DNA of 35,347 nt, taken from NCBI GenBank assembly GCA_049616325.1, contig JBMZHG010000020.1, positions 1 through 35,347 on the forward strand, read 5' to 3'. Both the position numbers and the translations under genes were made by a program. The notes below the pieces were generated by a model that was not told the DNA's origin, did no database searches, and was given only the letters and a program-made list of their open reading frames with translations. Shown here in pieces: positions 9,996-17,669 of the stretch. Origin of the DNA: UBA11663 sp049616325. GTDB lineage: Bacteria > Bacteroidota > Bacteroidia > Flavobacteriales_D > Sanyastnellaceae. The stretch's first letter is position 1; every line of letters starts with the position of its first letter.

Positions 9996-10531
9996 CAGAA
10001 CGGGTAGCAGGGAGAAATCATGAAGTACACCACCACGCCTGTGAACGTCACGTAGGTCCACATTGGGTAGGTGATGCGAGCCCACTTGCGGTGTTTTTGG
10101 ACTTGGTTGCTCAAGCCCAAAAGGAACGTTGTCAGCACCATGGGCACAATCACGGCGGACATCAAAATGTGTGTCAAGAGCACGAAAAAATAGACCCCGC
10201 GAATCCAACCTTCCTTGCAATAAGGCGTGCTTTCCGTGGTGATGTGGTAGCTGACGTAGCTCAACAAGAAAAGCGCGGAGAGCACCAATGCAGCGGTGTT
10301 GAGCTTCTGGTGCAGGGCGATGTTTTTGTTTCGAACGGCGCGGTACGACCCGACCAAACACAAAAACGCGCACCCGTTGATTGTCGCATTGACGGCGGGA
10401 AGTTTGTGGAGCACGGCCTCCAATTCGGGGCTGACTTCAATTCCAGGCAGGTAGAACAGGATGGCCACCACCAAGGGGATGGCGATGCCCGCCACCCAAA
10501 CAAAACGCTTCAATTTCCGATCGATTCCCAC
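9995..10531 (-). CDS. DUF420 membrane protein (CtaM/YozB-like oxidase assembly factor)
   Basis: This is a protein of about 178 residues with five predicted transmembrane helices. Conserved DUF420 features include LPAVNATINGCAF, HQKLNTAAL, LSYVSYHITT and HKKWARITYPMW-like KHRKWARITYPMW. Members such as Bacillus YozB/CtaM are needed for maturation of a caa3-type oxidase and its His residues may bind heme or metal. Here it follows the SCO gene and precedes the CxxC protein, which fits that role. No ATG is available: the GTG at 10531 (VGIDRKLKRF) is chosen, with a TTG at 10549 as the alternative. A CATCTTTG, one mismatch from the -7 consensus, overlaps that TTG. Confidence 0.85.
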   Translation of the reverse strand: MGIDRKLKRFVWVAGIAIPLVVAILFYLPGIEVSPELEAVLHKLPAVNATINGCAFLCLVGSYRAVRNKNIALHQKLNTAALVLSALFLLSYVSYHITTESTPYCKEGWIRGVYFFVLLTHILMSAVIVPMVLTTFLLGLSNQVQKHRKWARITYPMWTYVTFTGVVVYFMISPCYPF

Positions 10532-10617
10532 AGTCTGAATTTTCCACAAAGATGCAACGCTGCTCCGGAACTCCGTCCCGGCGTGTGCCTCAAGTCACCC
10601 CGCGCTGTGACGGAATG

Positions 10618-11841
10618 TTAAGGCCGAGGTTCAAGCGCGAGCTGGGCGGCGTCGAGCATCAGGACGTCCACTTCCGCCGTGGAGGTGCCGTCGTAAAGGC
10701 CTCGGATCTGGTTTTCCCGGTCGACCAGCACAAACGTGTCGCTGTGGAAGAACCCGCCCGCGGCTGTGTCGCTTTGGAGCGCCGTGAGGTAATACCCTGT
10801 GCGCGCTTGGTCGTACAGGTCTTCTTTGTCGCCCGTCAAGAACTTCCACGAGGCGGTGTCGGCACCCATGCGGGTGGCGTACTCCTTGAGTCGAGCAGGG
10901 GTGTCACGTACGGGGTCGACGCTGTGGCTCAACAGGGTGATGTCGCCGTCGAGGTCGTGGTCCTTGAGCCAAGCTTGGGTGCGCGCCAACTGACTGCTCA
11001 TGATGGGACAAATGGTGGGGCAATGGGTGAAGAAGTAGTCCACGATTTTCACCTGACCCTTGACCGTGCGGTGGCTAATTTCAACGCTGTCGATGCCCGT
11101 AAACGCGAAAGCGGGCACGGTGTGCCCTTCCGGGCCCAGAACAGGCAGCTCGGGGCGCTCCGCCAACGATTCTGCCAATTTTTCACGCTCGTATTGCGCC
11201 ACGTCTTGCTCCTTCTTCAGCAACGCGATGTCCTCCACGGCGTCGCGAATCGCGTCCTCCGATGCGGCGTGGTACACCCCCCGCAAAAATCCTTCGGTAT
11301 CCACAAGCCAAATCGTCGCCACGTTGTTGGGTTCCTCGGGGTCGCGTTGAATCATGAATTCCTCCGCCACGACGCGGTCCACTTCTTCTGCCGACCCCGT
11401 CAAGAACTGCCACTTGCCTTCAAACCCGTTGTAGCGTGTGTTGCGCGCGACATACTCCTGAAGCACTTCTGGCGTGTCGTGCTCGGGGCTCAACGAGATG
11501 CTGACGACCACAATGTCGCTTTCATCTCGGTATCGGAAGTTGGGCCACAGCAATTGTTTGGTCACCTGCGCCACGTGAGGTGCGTCTGTGCCGTAAAAGG
11601 CGGCGAGCCACACGTTGCCGCGCAAGTCCTCGGCAGAGAAAGCCTTGCCGTCTTGGTTGACCAAATTGAAGTGCCCCACGCGCTGCGCTTCCAAGGAACG
11701 TCCTTCCACCGGACCGTCGACCGTGAAGTAGGGAAGGGTCTTGAAGTTGTGCTCGGTGAGCAACCCTAAAAAAACCAGCCCCGCCAAAGGCAGGGCCAGC
11801 ATCATTGCGAGGAGAATCAGTCGGTTCTTCAAGGAACCCAT
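10618..11841 (-). CDS. Tandem SCO1/SenC protein, first domain lacking copper ligands
   Basis: This 407-residue membrane-anchored protein has one N-terminal helix (about 6-28) and two SCO thioredoxin-like domains where one is usual. Domain 2 (about 230-400) has the copper-binding CxxxC as THCPTICP (C274, C278) and the distal ligand H366 in FFHSDTFVLVD. Domain 1 (about 50-205) aligns as FYGTDAPHV, ISLSPEHDTPEVLQEY, WQFLTG and NNVATIWLVD, but has D85, V89 and N173 in place of the two Cys and the His. SCO proteins deliver copper to the CuA site of cytochrome oxidase, so domain 2 should be active and domain 1 structural or regulatory. It sits 22 bases after cox4 and before DUF420, in the expected oxidase assembly position. 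Confidence 0.9.
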   Translation of the reverse strand: MGSLKNRLILLAMMLALPLAGLVFLGLLTEHNFKTLPYFTVDGPVEGRSLEAQRVGHFNLVNQDGKAFSAEDLRGNVWLAAFYGTDAPHVAQVTKQLLWPNFRYRDESDIVVVSISLSPEHDTPEVLQEYVARNTRYNGFEGKWQFLTGSAEEVDRVVAEEFMIQRDPEEPNNVATIWLVDTEGFLRGVYHAASEDAIRDAVEDIALLKKEQDVAQYEREKLAESLAERPELPVLGPEGHTVPAFAFTGIDSVEISHRTVKGQVKIVDYFFTHCPTICPIMSSQLARTQAWLKDHDLDGDITLLSHSVDPVRDTPARLKEYATRMGADTASWKFLTGDKEDLYDQARTGYYLTALQSDTAAGGFFHSDTFVLVDRENQIRGLYDGTSTAEVDVLMLDAAQLALEPRP

Positions 11842-11863
11842 CGGTTCTCGTTTGAGGTCGCGA

Positions 11864-12241
11864 TCAGTGGAACGTGGTGAACGAGTCGAGGTGACCGAAC
11901 CCTTCCGTGATGGCGATGAAAATCAAGTACCCAATGAACAGAATGTAAGGGGCGAGGATGGCCTTCTTCATGTTGGAGCGTTCGTCGCCGAGGTGCATGA
12001 AGACAAGGACGATGTACGCCGCCTTCACCAAGGTCATGACGATGAACGTCCACTTGATGGCTGTCCACGTGAAGGTCTCGGCGCGCTTGAAGTACACCCC
12101 CATGCCGACTTCGACGGCCGTGATGGCGGTCAAGAGGGCCGTTACAAACCAAATTTTCTTGCGGATCGCGGCACCAGCTTCTTCGCTGTGGTGCGCCGCC
12201 ATGGCGTAGCTGTCGTTGACAATGAGGTCGTCGCGTTCCAT
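11864..12241 (-). CDS. Cytochrome c oxidase subunit IV (caa3 type)
   Basis: This 125-residue inner-membrane protein has three predicted helices (about 31-50, 61-80, 95-115) and the COX4-pro motif region EVGMGVYF and LVFMHLGDE. The N-terminus MERDDLIVNDSY followed by AHHSEEAG resembles Bacteroidota homologues, which supports the ATG at 12241. It stabilises the oxidase complex. It begins one base after the stop of the second cox3 gene, so the two are certainly co-transcribed. Confidence 0.88.
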   Translation of the reverse strand: MERDDLIVNDSYAMAAHHSEEAGAAIRKKIWFVTALLTAITAVEVGMGVYFKRAETFTWTAIKWTFIVMTLVKAAYIVLVFMHLGDERSNMKKAILAPYILFIGYLIFIAITEGFGHLDSFTTFH

Positions 12242-12242
12242 G

Positions 12243-13220
12243 TCAGATGAGGTAGAAGAAGGTGAAAACAAAGACCCAAACCAGGTCAACGAAGTGCCAG
12301 TACAACCCGGTCTTTTCCACCATTTCGTAGTGGCCACGACGCTCAAACACGCCATTCAACGCCATCAAAAAGATGATGATGTTGATGACCACTCCGGAGA
12401 ACACGTGGAACCCGTGGAACCCGGTGATGAAGAAGAAGAAGTTCGCGTAGGTCTGCTGTGCAGCGTATTCGCTGTCTTCGAGGTTGGCGCCGAAGGCGAA
12501 CACATCGCTTCTGGCGTTCCACAACTTGGCCGCTTCTGCACCCGACACTTCTTGTTCGTTTTCCACGTACTTGTTGAGGCTCAAGCTGTGCAGCTCAGCC
12601 GTGTGTTCGTGCTCCCCGTATTGCGTCAAGGTGATGTGGCCGCCGTCGGCGTGCAACACCGTGTTGGGGTCGCCGTTGATCCAAGGTTCAGCCAAGTGGC
12701 CAAAGTGGTGGTCCATGAAGACCAATTCCCCTTCCGCCAAAGTAAAATTCTCTCCGTTGTCAGCCGTCACGGTCACTTCTTTCGCGAGTTGGAACCCGCC
12801 ACCTGAACCGTGGATGAAGTGAGACCATTCCCAGGCTTGAGAACCGAGGAAGAAGAAGCCGCCCACGATGGTGGCGCCCAACCACTTCAGCACGCCTGCC
12901 TTGTCGTTGCGGTGTCCTGACTCCACGGCCAGCACCATCGTCACGGAGGAGACGATGAGGATGAACGTCATCAAGGCCACGTAAATCAAGGGGTATTGGC
13001 CCTCCAAGCCAGGGAGAGCTCGGAACACTTGTTCCCCAATGGGCCAAGCATCTTCAGACGTGGCACGAGAAAACCCGTACGCCGTCAGCAACCCGCCAAA
13101 GGTGAGTGCATCGGACACGAGAAAGAACCACATCATCATTTTCCCGTACGTCACAGAGAACGGGCTTTGACCTCCACCCCAAAGGACTTCAGTCGGAATC
13201 GTTTCGGTGTTTCCAGCCAT
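12243..13220 (-). CDS. Cytochrome c oxidase subunit III (second copy, with periplasmic insertion)
   Basis: This 325-residue subunit III homologue has helices at about 24-45, 75-98, 110-130, then a hydrophilic insertion of about 100 residues (135-235) rich in His, Asp and Glu, followed by the conserved TYANFFFFITGFHGFHVFSGV and the C-terminal YWHFVDLVWVFVFTFFYLI. The HGFHV and WHFVDxVW motifs define the family. A comparable insertion is found in Bacteroidota homologues as far as I recall. It lies downstream of the first cox3; the 87-base gap holds a possible -7 box (TATTTTCG) 17 bases before the ATG. Confidence 0.9.
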   Translation of the reverse strand: MAGNTETIPTEVLWGGGQSPFSVTYGKMMMWFFLVSDALTFGGLLTAYGFSRATSEDAWPIGEQVFRALPGLEGQYPLIYVALMTFILIVSSVTMVLAVESGHRNDKAGVLKWLGATIVGGFFFLGSQAWEWSHFIHGSGGGFQLAKEVTVTADNGENFTLAEGELVFMDHHFGHLAEPWINGDPNTVLHADGGHITLTQYGEHEHTAELHSLSLNKYVENEQEVSGAEAAKLWNARSDVFAFGANLEDSEYAAQQTYANFFFFITGFHGFHVFSGVVINIIIFLMALNGVFERRGHYEMVEKTGLYWHFVDLVWVFVFTFFYLI

Positions 13221-13307
13221 GGCTTGAAATTGTGACGCGAAAATAGGGCAATCCCTTTAGGTCTACTAGGAAGAATCAGTCCAAATCGCAGCTTCTGTCC
13301 ACAACCC

Positions 13308-14081
13308 TCAGTGCATGAGGAACAAGAAGGCAAAGAGGTAGAGCCAAAGCAAGCCGAGAAAGTGCCAGTAGATGCCCGTCGCTTTGAGGCGCACCGCGTC
13401 GCCCTGGTGAATGACTCCCGTGTAGAGGCGGATGCCGTTGACCACCAGGTAAACGAGCCCAAAGACCAAGTGCAGGATGTGCACCATCACCAGCGCCCAG
13501 ATGTACCCGCCGCCGCTGTTGGACGACTGCAGAACTTTGGTCGTAATGGGCTGCACCATCAGCGCATCGTCCGGAGCGTAGAGTTCACCGCGCGCGGCGT
13601 CGTGAAGCAGCACCTGCCCGTCGTACCGGAAATCGTAGTCCTGGCCGTATACGGCGTTGCTTTCGTACATCGCCGCGAGGTTGTTCCACCGGAAGGCCGT
13701 TCCACGGTCCGTGTCGGTGGTGTCCCAGCCCATGCCGACCTCGGCGAGGTCTTTCCACCCCTCGGCCTGCGTGACCGTGAAGCCGATGCCCAGCACCAGG
13801 GTGAGGGCCAACCCAACGAGTCCCTGTTGCGTGGAACCGGCCTTCACGGCACGAGTCGCCCACCAGAGCGTCGCGCTGCTCAACGCGATCAGCGCGTTGC
13901 TCGCCCAAAACATGCTCGGAGCAGGCACATGCACCCAGAACTGCCCCATGTTGCTCACGATGTAGGCCGAGGTGAACCCGGCAAACAGCATGGTCACCGC
14001 AAAGACGATGAAGTACATCAACATGGTTTTGGTGCGGTCCCGCACTTGGCCGTCAAGGCCTTCAAACACGTGTTCACTCAT
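13308..14081 (-). CDS. Cytochrome c oxidase subunit III (first copy)
   Basis: This 257-residue membrane protein has a cytoplasmic N-terminus (MSEHVFEGLDGQVRDRTKT) and predicted helices at about 20-38, 52-70, 85-105, 180-200 and 230-255. It shows HILHLVFGLVYL and YWHFLGLLWLYLFAFLFL, typical of COX3. The middle loop (about 107-170) is longer than in mitochondrial subunit III. The ATG at 14081 is chosen because the residues before it are not membrane-protein-like and it begins four bases after the ctaB stop. Two subunit III genes in tandem are usual for Bacteroidota caa3 clusters; subunits I and II are not in this window. Confidence 0.9.
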   Translation of the reverse strand: MSEHVFEGLDGQVRDRTKTMLMYFIVFAVTMLFAGFTSAYIVSNMGQFWVHVPAPSMFWASNALIALSSATLWWATRAVKAGSTQQGLVGLALTLVLGIGFTVTQAEGWKDLAEVGMGWDTTDTDRGTAFRWNNLAAMYESNAVYGQDYDFRYDGQVLLHDAARGELYAPDDALMVQPITTKVLQSSNSGGGYIWALVMVHILHLVFGLVYLVVNGIRLYTGVIHQGDAVRLKATGIYWHFLGLLWLYLFAFLFLMH

Positions 14082-14085
14082 GGGG

Positions 14086-14937
14086 TCAATGGATTTTGTC
14101 GAGGACGTAGACGATTTGGACCAAAGGCAAGTACACGAAGCTGGCAAACATCAAATGCCGGGCGGCATCGAGGCTGAGCTTGCGCAACAATTGTAACGCA
14201 AACCACGAGAAGCCGATGCCAGCTGCCGCACCCACCGCCAAGGCAACATCTCCCACCATGGGTTGGTTCAGCGCCCAGGGCAACATGCTCGCTGGAATGC
14301 AGAACAAGGTGTACAAGAGGATGAGTTGGGCGGAACGAGCGGTTCGGCCCGCGTTGAAGGGCAACATCTTGTAGCCGGCCTTCAAGTAGTCGTCGTGGGC
14401 GAGCCATGCGATGGCCCAAAAATGCGGAAACTGCCACATGAATTGCACCGCAAAGAGCGTTCCCGGTTCAATCCCGAAGTCTCCGGTCGCCGCGACGTAC
14501 CCGATCATCGGCGGCAACGCGCCGGGAAACGCCCCGACGAAGACCGACAGGCTCGTGCGTGCTTTCAGCGGCGTGTAGATGAAGGCGTAACTGAAAATCG
14601 CGGCCACGCCCAGCCATCCGCTCAGAGGGTTCAGGCTGAAGAGGCATGCGAGGCCCACGGCAGCGGCTCCCAAACTCCAAATCAGGGCTTGCGTCACCGA
14701 CATGCGGCCGGCGGGAAGGGGACGGTTGGCGGTGCGCTTCATGAGCCCGTCGACGTTGCGTTCCAGAATTTGGTTCAGGCCGTTGGACGCGCCGGTCAAG
14801 GCGTAGCCGCCCACCGTCAGCATCAGGAACGTCCGGATGTCCATGGTTTCCGTGGCCATGAACCAACCGAGCACCGCGGAAAGCACGACGAAAAATCCGA
14901 GTCGGAGTTTGAACAACGTAGCGAGGTCGCGGTGCAT
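14086..14937 (-). CDS. ctaB: Heme o synthase (protoheme IX farnesyltransferase)
   Basis: This 283-residue UbiA-type integral membrane prenyltransferase adds a farnesyl group to heme b to make heme o for the oxidase. The first Asp-rich motif is NQILERNVDGLMKRT with NRPLPAGRMS following. The second region around AHDDYLKAGYKMLPF carries the other metal-binding acidic residues. About eight or nine hydrophobic helices are visible. It heads the oxidase assembly block. The ATG at 14937 is chosen over a TTG three codons upstream; TAGCTTTG, a full -7 match, lies only six bases before the ATG and overlaps that TTG. Confidence 0.95.
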   Translation of the reverse strand: MHRDLATLFKLRLGFFVVLSAVLGWFMATETMDIRTFLMLTVGGYALTGASNGLNQILERNVDGLMKRTANRPLPAGRMSVTQALIWSLGAAAVGLACLFSLNPLSGWLGVAAIFSYAFIYTPLKARTSLSVFVGAFPGALPPMIGYVAATGDFGIEPGTLFAVQFMWQFPHFWAIAWLAHDDYLKAGYKMLPFNAGRTARSAQLILLYTLFCIPASMLPWALNQPMVGDVALAVGAAAGIGFSWFALQLLRKLSLDAARHLMFASFVYLPLVQIVYVLDKIH

Positions 14938-14943
14938 GGGTGG

Positions 14944-14951
14944 CAAAGCTA
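14944..14951 (-). promoter_or_regulatory. ctaB -7 element six bases before ATG
   Basis: TAGCTTTG on the minus strand matches TAnnTTTG. The spacer to the ATG at 14937 is six bases, predicting an mRNA with almost no 5' leader. It lies in the 46-base gap after the upstream envelope operon. No -33 TTG was found at the right distance. Confidence 0.4.
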
Positions 14952-14983
14952 CAGCAGGAAGCTCGGGCCGTCGGTGCTTGCGG

Positions 14984-16540
14984 TCACCAATCGCGCTCGT
15001 CTAGGACACGGGATTGACGTACCCCGAGTTCGAGACGTCCCGTGTCCCAAGGGTCCTGCCAGGCGCCGGGCGCGGTTTGGGTTTCGAGGCGCATCCAGGC
15101 ACGAACAAACGCCTCGACGCCGCCTACGCCGTACCGTTCCCCAAGAGGCATGCTCAGGTCGAGCTCGAGGCGGGAGAGGTCCGATCTTGAACCCTGAAGA
15201 AGGTCGTTGCCGTCTTCCCCTGCGCGTTCCGAAAACGACGTCCACGGCATTTCTCCCGCTGCAAAGGCCAGCAGCGCCTCCCCGCCCCCCAACGACCGCC
15301 CTTGAACGCGTCGCAAGAAACTCACACGCAACGTGTACGTGTCGCGAAGCACGGTTCGGAGCCGCACCCGACCTTCCACAAAATTGCCGCCCGCCGGATG
15401 TCCCAGGGGTTGGTGGAGGTGCGAGTAGGACAGTGGGAGGGTGTTGTGAGTGTAGGTCCAAGGCCGCACCGCTGCACCTTCCACCAACCACCCAAATTTT
15501 CCGGAACGACTCACCGAAGTTGCGCCCACCAACACCCCCCATTTGTTGCCCCACCACCCGTTGCCTTCCAGGAGTTTGGAGACGAGCAACTCGTCGAACA
15601 GGAGTTGGCCGTACGAGGTGAAGTGCTGGCCCCGGCGCAGCCGGGTGCGGTGGGACAGTTGGGCCCCAAGGAGGGCGTTGTCCGCGGAACCGAGGCTGTA
15701 TTCCCGCGGGCGGAAGGCCGCCAAGGGAACGAGGTAATGCGGTTCGAGGCGCCCTCGGAACGCCACGTCGTTCGCGCGCCATTTCACCGCCCCAAAAAGC
15801 GCCCCGCTCCAACCGGCCCCAAGATCAACCTCGGTCCATTGGGCCGCGAGCCACCCCGTCTCGACGGTGTCGGCCTGCACGTGCCGAGTGCGAAGCAGGA
15901 CCTGGCTGTACTGCACCACCCCCGCGTCGACCCACAGCCGCGCCCCCAGCGCCGGCGCCATGTGGCGGTCCAAGAACAACGACCGCGCCCCCCGACCCCA
16001 GTGGTGGCTTTCTTGCCCCACCCGGAATGCGACAGAAGGCGAAATCGACCAGGAAACTGCGCCCTCGAGCCGTTCGACGGAAGCGGTGGATTCGTTCAGG
16101 AGCGCGGCCCTACCAAGCCCGTCCATCGAGCCGTGGTCTGCCACTTCGCGGGCCATGGGGAACCCGAGAGGAATGCGCCACCGTGAGGCGGCGAGGTGGT
16201 AGGCGCCGCGGTTCAGAAAGGTGCCCGAAGTTCCCAGGCCGATGGCGGTGCTTTGGGCTCGGAAGTCGCCAAGGATTTGGCGAGCTTCGCCAACCACCGC
16301 GAGGCCGTCAAAGCTGCTCGAAGTGGGCTGAAGGGAGGCGGGACGGTTCCAGGCCGTGCTAGGTTGAACGCTGGGCACCATCACGTTGGCGCTGTCGGAC
16401 GCGGCACGCACCACCCAAGCGGCTTCGTCCAACGGCAAATGCCACGAAGTCGAAGTGGGAGCTTGGGCCCACGTCAACGAACCAACCCAAATCCATCCGA
16501 ATGCGGCCAAGCCGCCCGATTGAATCCGCTTACGCCACAC
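14984..16540 (-). CDS. Outer membrane beta-barrel, Wzi/RemB-like
   Basis: This 518-residue protein has a signal peptide ending near LTWAQA (residue 27) and many alternating aromatic/polar strands. The segment GQESHHWGRGARSLFLDRHM (about 178-197) resembles the conserved motif of the Wzi capsule-assembly and flavobacterial RemB barrels (from memory GxGxHFIGDGYRSLLLS-like). Wzi binds capsule at the cell surface; RemB is a gliding-related surface protein. Its place directly after a WecA-like sugar transferase, overlapping it by 11 bases, supports a role in surface polysaccharide. The start is a GTG at 16540; no in-frame ATG suits the signal peptide. The family call is moderate, the barrel call is firm. 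Confidence 0.65.
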   Translation of the reverse strand: MWRKRIQSGGLAAFGWIWVGSLTWAQAPTSTSWHLPLDEAAWVVRAASDSANVMVPSVQPSTAWNRPASLQPTSSSFDGLAVVGEARQILGDFRAQSTAIGLGTSGTFLNRGAYHLAASRWRIPLGFPMAREVADHGSMDGLGRAALLNESTASVERLEGAVSWSISPSVAFRVGQESHHWGRGARSLFLDRHMAPALGARLWVDAGVVQYSQVLLRTRHVQADTVETGWLAAQWTEVDLGAGWSGALFGAVKWRANDVAFRGRLEPHYLVPLAAFRPREYSLGSADNALLGAQLSHRTRLRRGQHFTSYGQLLFDELLVSKLLEGNGWWGNKWGVLVGATSVSRSGKFGWLVEGAAVRPWTYTHNTLPLSYSHLHQPLGHPAGGNFVEGRVRLRTVLRDTYTLRVSFLRRVQGRSLGGGEALLAFAAGEMPWTSFSERAGEDGNDLLQGSRSDLSRLELDLSMPLGERYGVGGVEAFVRAWMRLETQTAPGAWQDPWDTGRLELGVRQSRVLDERDW

Positions 16541-17669
16541 GTCGAGGGCCCTGGGGTTTTGGCTGGGAACTCTCCTCGCCCAGGTCTTCTTCAGAAAGGC
16601 TGGAAACCCCCAAGCCGGTTTGGATCAAAACCGAAGGAATCGCGGCCACGCCGAAGGCCAGTCCCAGCAGAAGTACGAATTGTTGGGTGACATTCAACCC
16701 TCCCCAGAACGAATTGGGTTTGAACGCCAACACCACGAAGAGCAGGCTGTACATCCACAAAGCCGCCGAGCTCAAGCGGTGCCCCCAACCGAGCTTCATC
16801 AGCAGGTGGTGAATGTGACGCCGGTCAGGCGAAAACGGAGAGCCGCCTTTCAAGACGCGCAACGTGAAGACGCGCAAGGTGTCGACGAGGGGGTAGGCCA
16901 ACAGGCACATCGCAGCCACCGGCCGAACGACCCCAGGCAGGGCAGAGGCTTCGGGAGTTTGGACCACGTTCACCGCCATGACGTACGCCATGAAGCCCAG
17001 CAGCAGCGACCCGCTGTCCCCCATGAAAATCTTGGCAGGATTCAAGTTGAACAACAAGAAGCCCGCAAGCGCACCCACCATCGAGGACGCGACAATGGCC
17101 GAGGTGGCGTCACCGGTCCAATGCGCCCACATGCCAAACGCCGACATGGCCACCAACCCGTAACCGCCGGCCAAGCCGTCGATGCCGTCAATCAAATTGA
17201 TGGAGTTGACGATGACGACGTACACGAACAACGAAAACACGGAGCTGACCCCAAACGGCAGTTCGTGCAGCCCAAAGAGCCCGTCAAAATTGTCGATGCG
17301 CAGGTTGAGACCGAGGACCAAGAACCCACCAATCGCCACGTGAACCATGAGTTTCTTCACCGCAGCCATCCCCATGATGTCGTCTTTCAGGCCCATGAAA
17401 AAAATCGGCACCGCGGCGCCAAGGACGCCGAGCCAACGAAGGGAAGTCCAGCCAAAAGAGTCCGAAAGCGCGAAAGACACCAACGCGCTGCACACCGTCG
17501 CCGCAAACAGCATGACTCCGCCTACGGTTGGAACCGAGCGGTGGTGAAGTTTGCGCGCTTCGCTGGGTTCGTCGACGAGGTGTTTGCGTTTGGCCACCAT
17601 GATCAGGGAAGGCATGCCAAACAGCACCACCAAGAACGCCAGCGTAGCAGGGAGCATCAACGAAGTCAT
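16530..17669 (-). CDS. Polyprenyl-phosphate GlcNAc/sugar-1-phosphate transferase (WecA/TagO family)
   Basis: This 379-residue membrane protein is a GT4-family transferase that starts a polysaccharide by loading a sugar-1-phosphate onto undecaprenyl phosphate. It has ten or eleven hydrophobic helices and the family motifs DEPSEARKLHHRSVPTVGG near residue 33, NSINLIDGIDGLAGG in the middle (catalytic Asp region), GDSGSLLLGF, and RRHIHHLLMKLGWGHR in the cytosolic loop. The C-terminal tail is acidic and then Pro/Gln/Arg-rich. It overlaps the gene before it by four bases (ATGA) and the barrel gene after it by 11 bases, which ties sugar initiation to two envelope proteins. Confidence 0.92.
   Translation of the reverse strand: MTSLMLPATLAFLVVLFGMPSLIMVAKRKHLVDEPSEARKLHHRSVPTVGGVMLFAATVCSALVSFALSDSFGWTSLRWLGVLGAAVPIFFMGLKDDIMGMAAVKKLMVHVAIGGFLVLGLNLRIDNFDGLFGLHELPFGVSSVFSLFVYVVIVNSINLIDGIDGLAGGYGLVAMSAFGMWAHWTGDATSAIVASSMVGALAGFLLFNLNPAKIFMGDSGSLLLGFMAYVMAVNVVQTPEASALPGVVRPVAAMCLLAYPLVDTLRVFTLRVLKGGSPFSPDRRHIHHLLMKLGWGHRLSSAALWMYSLLFVVLAFKPNSFWGGLNVTQQFVLLLGLAFGVAAIPSVLIQTGLGVSSLSEEDLGEESSQPKPQGPRRVA

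Noticed and set aside
12475..12785. The large hydrophilic insertion in the second cox3 as a novel domain.
   Set aside because: Comparable insertions occur in Bacteroidota subunit III proteins as far as I recall, and the flanking COX3 motifs are intact.
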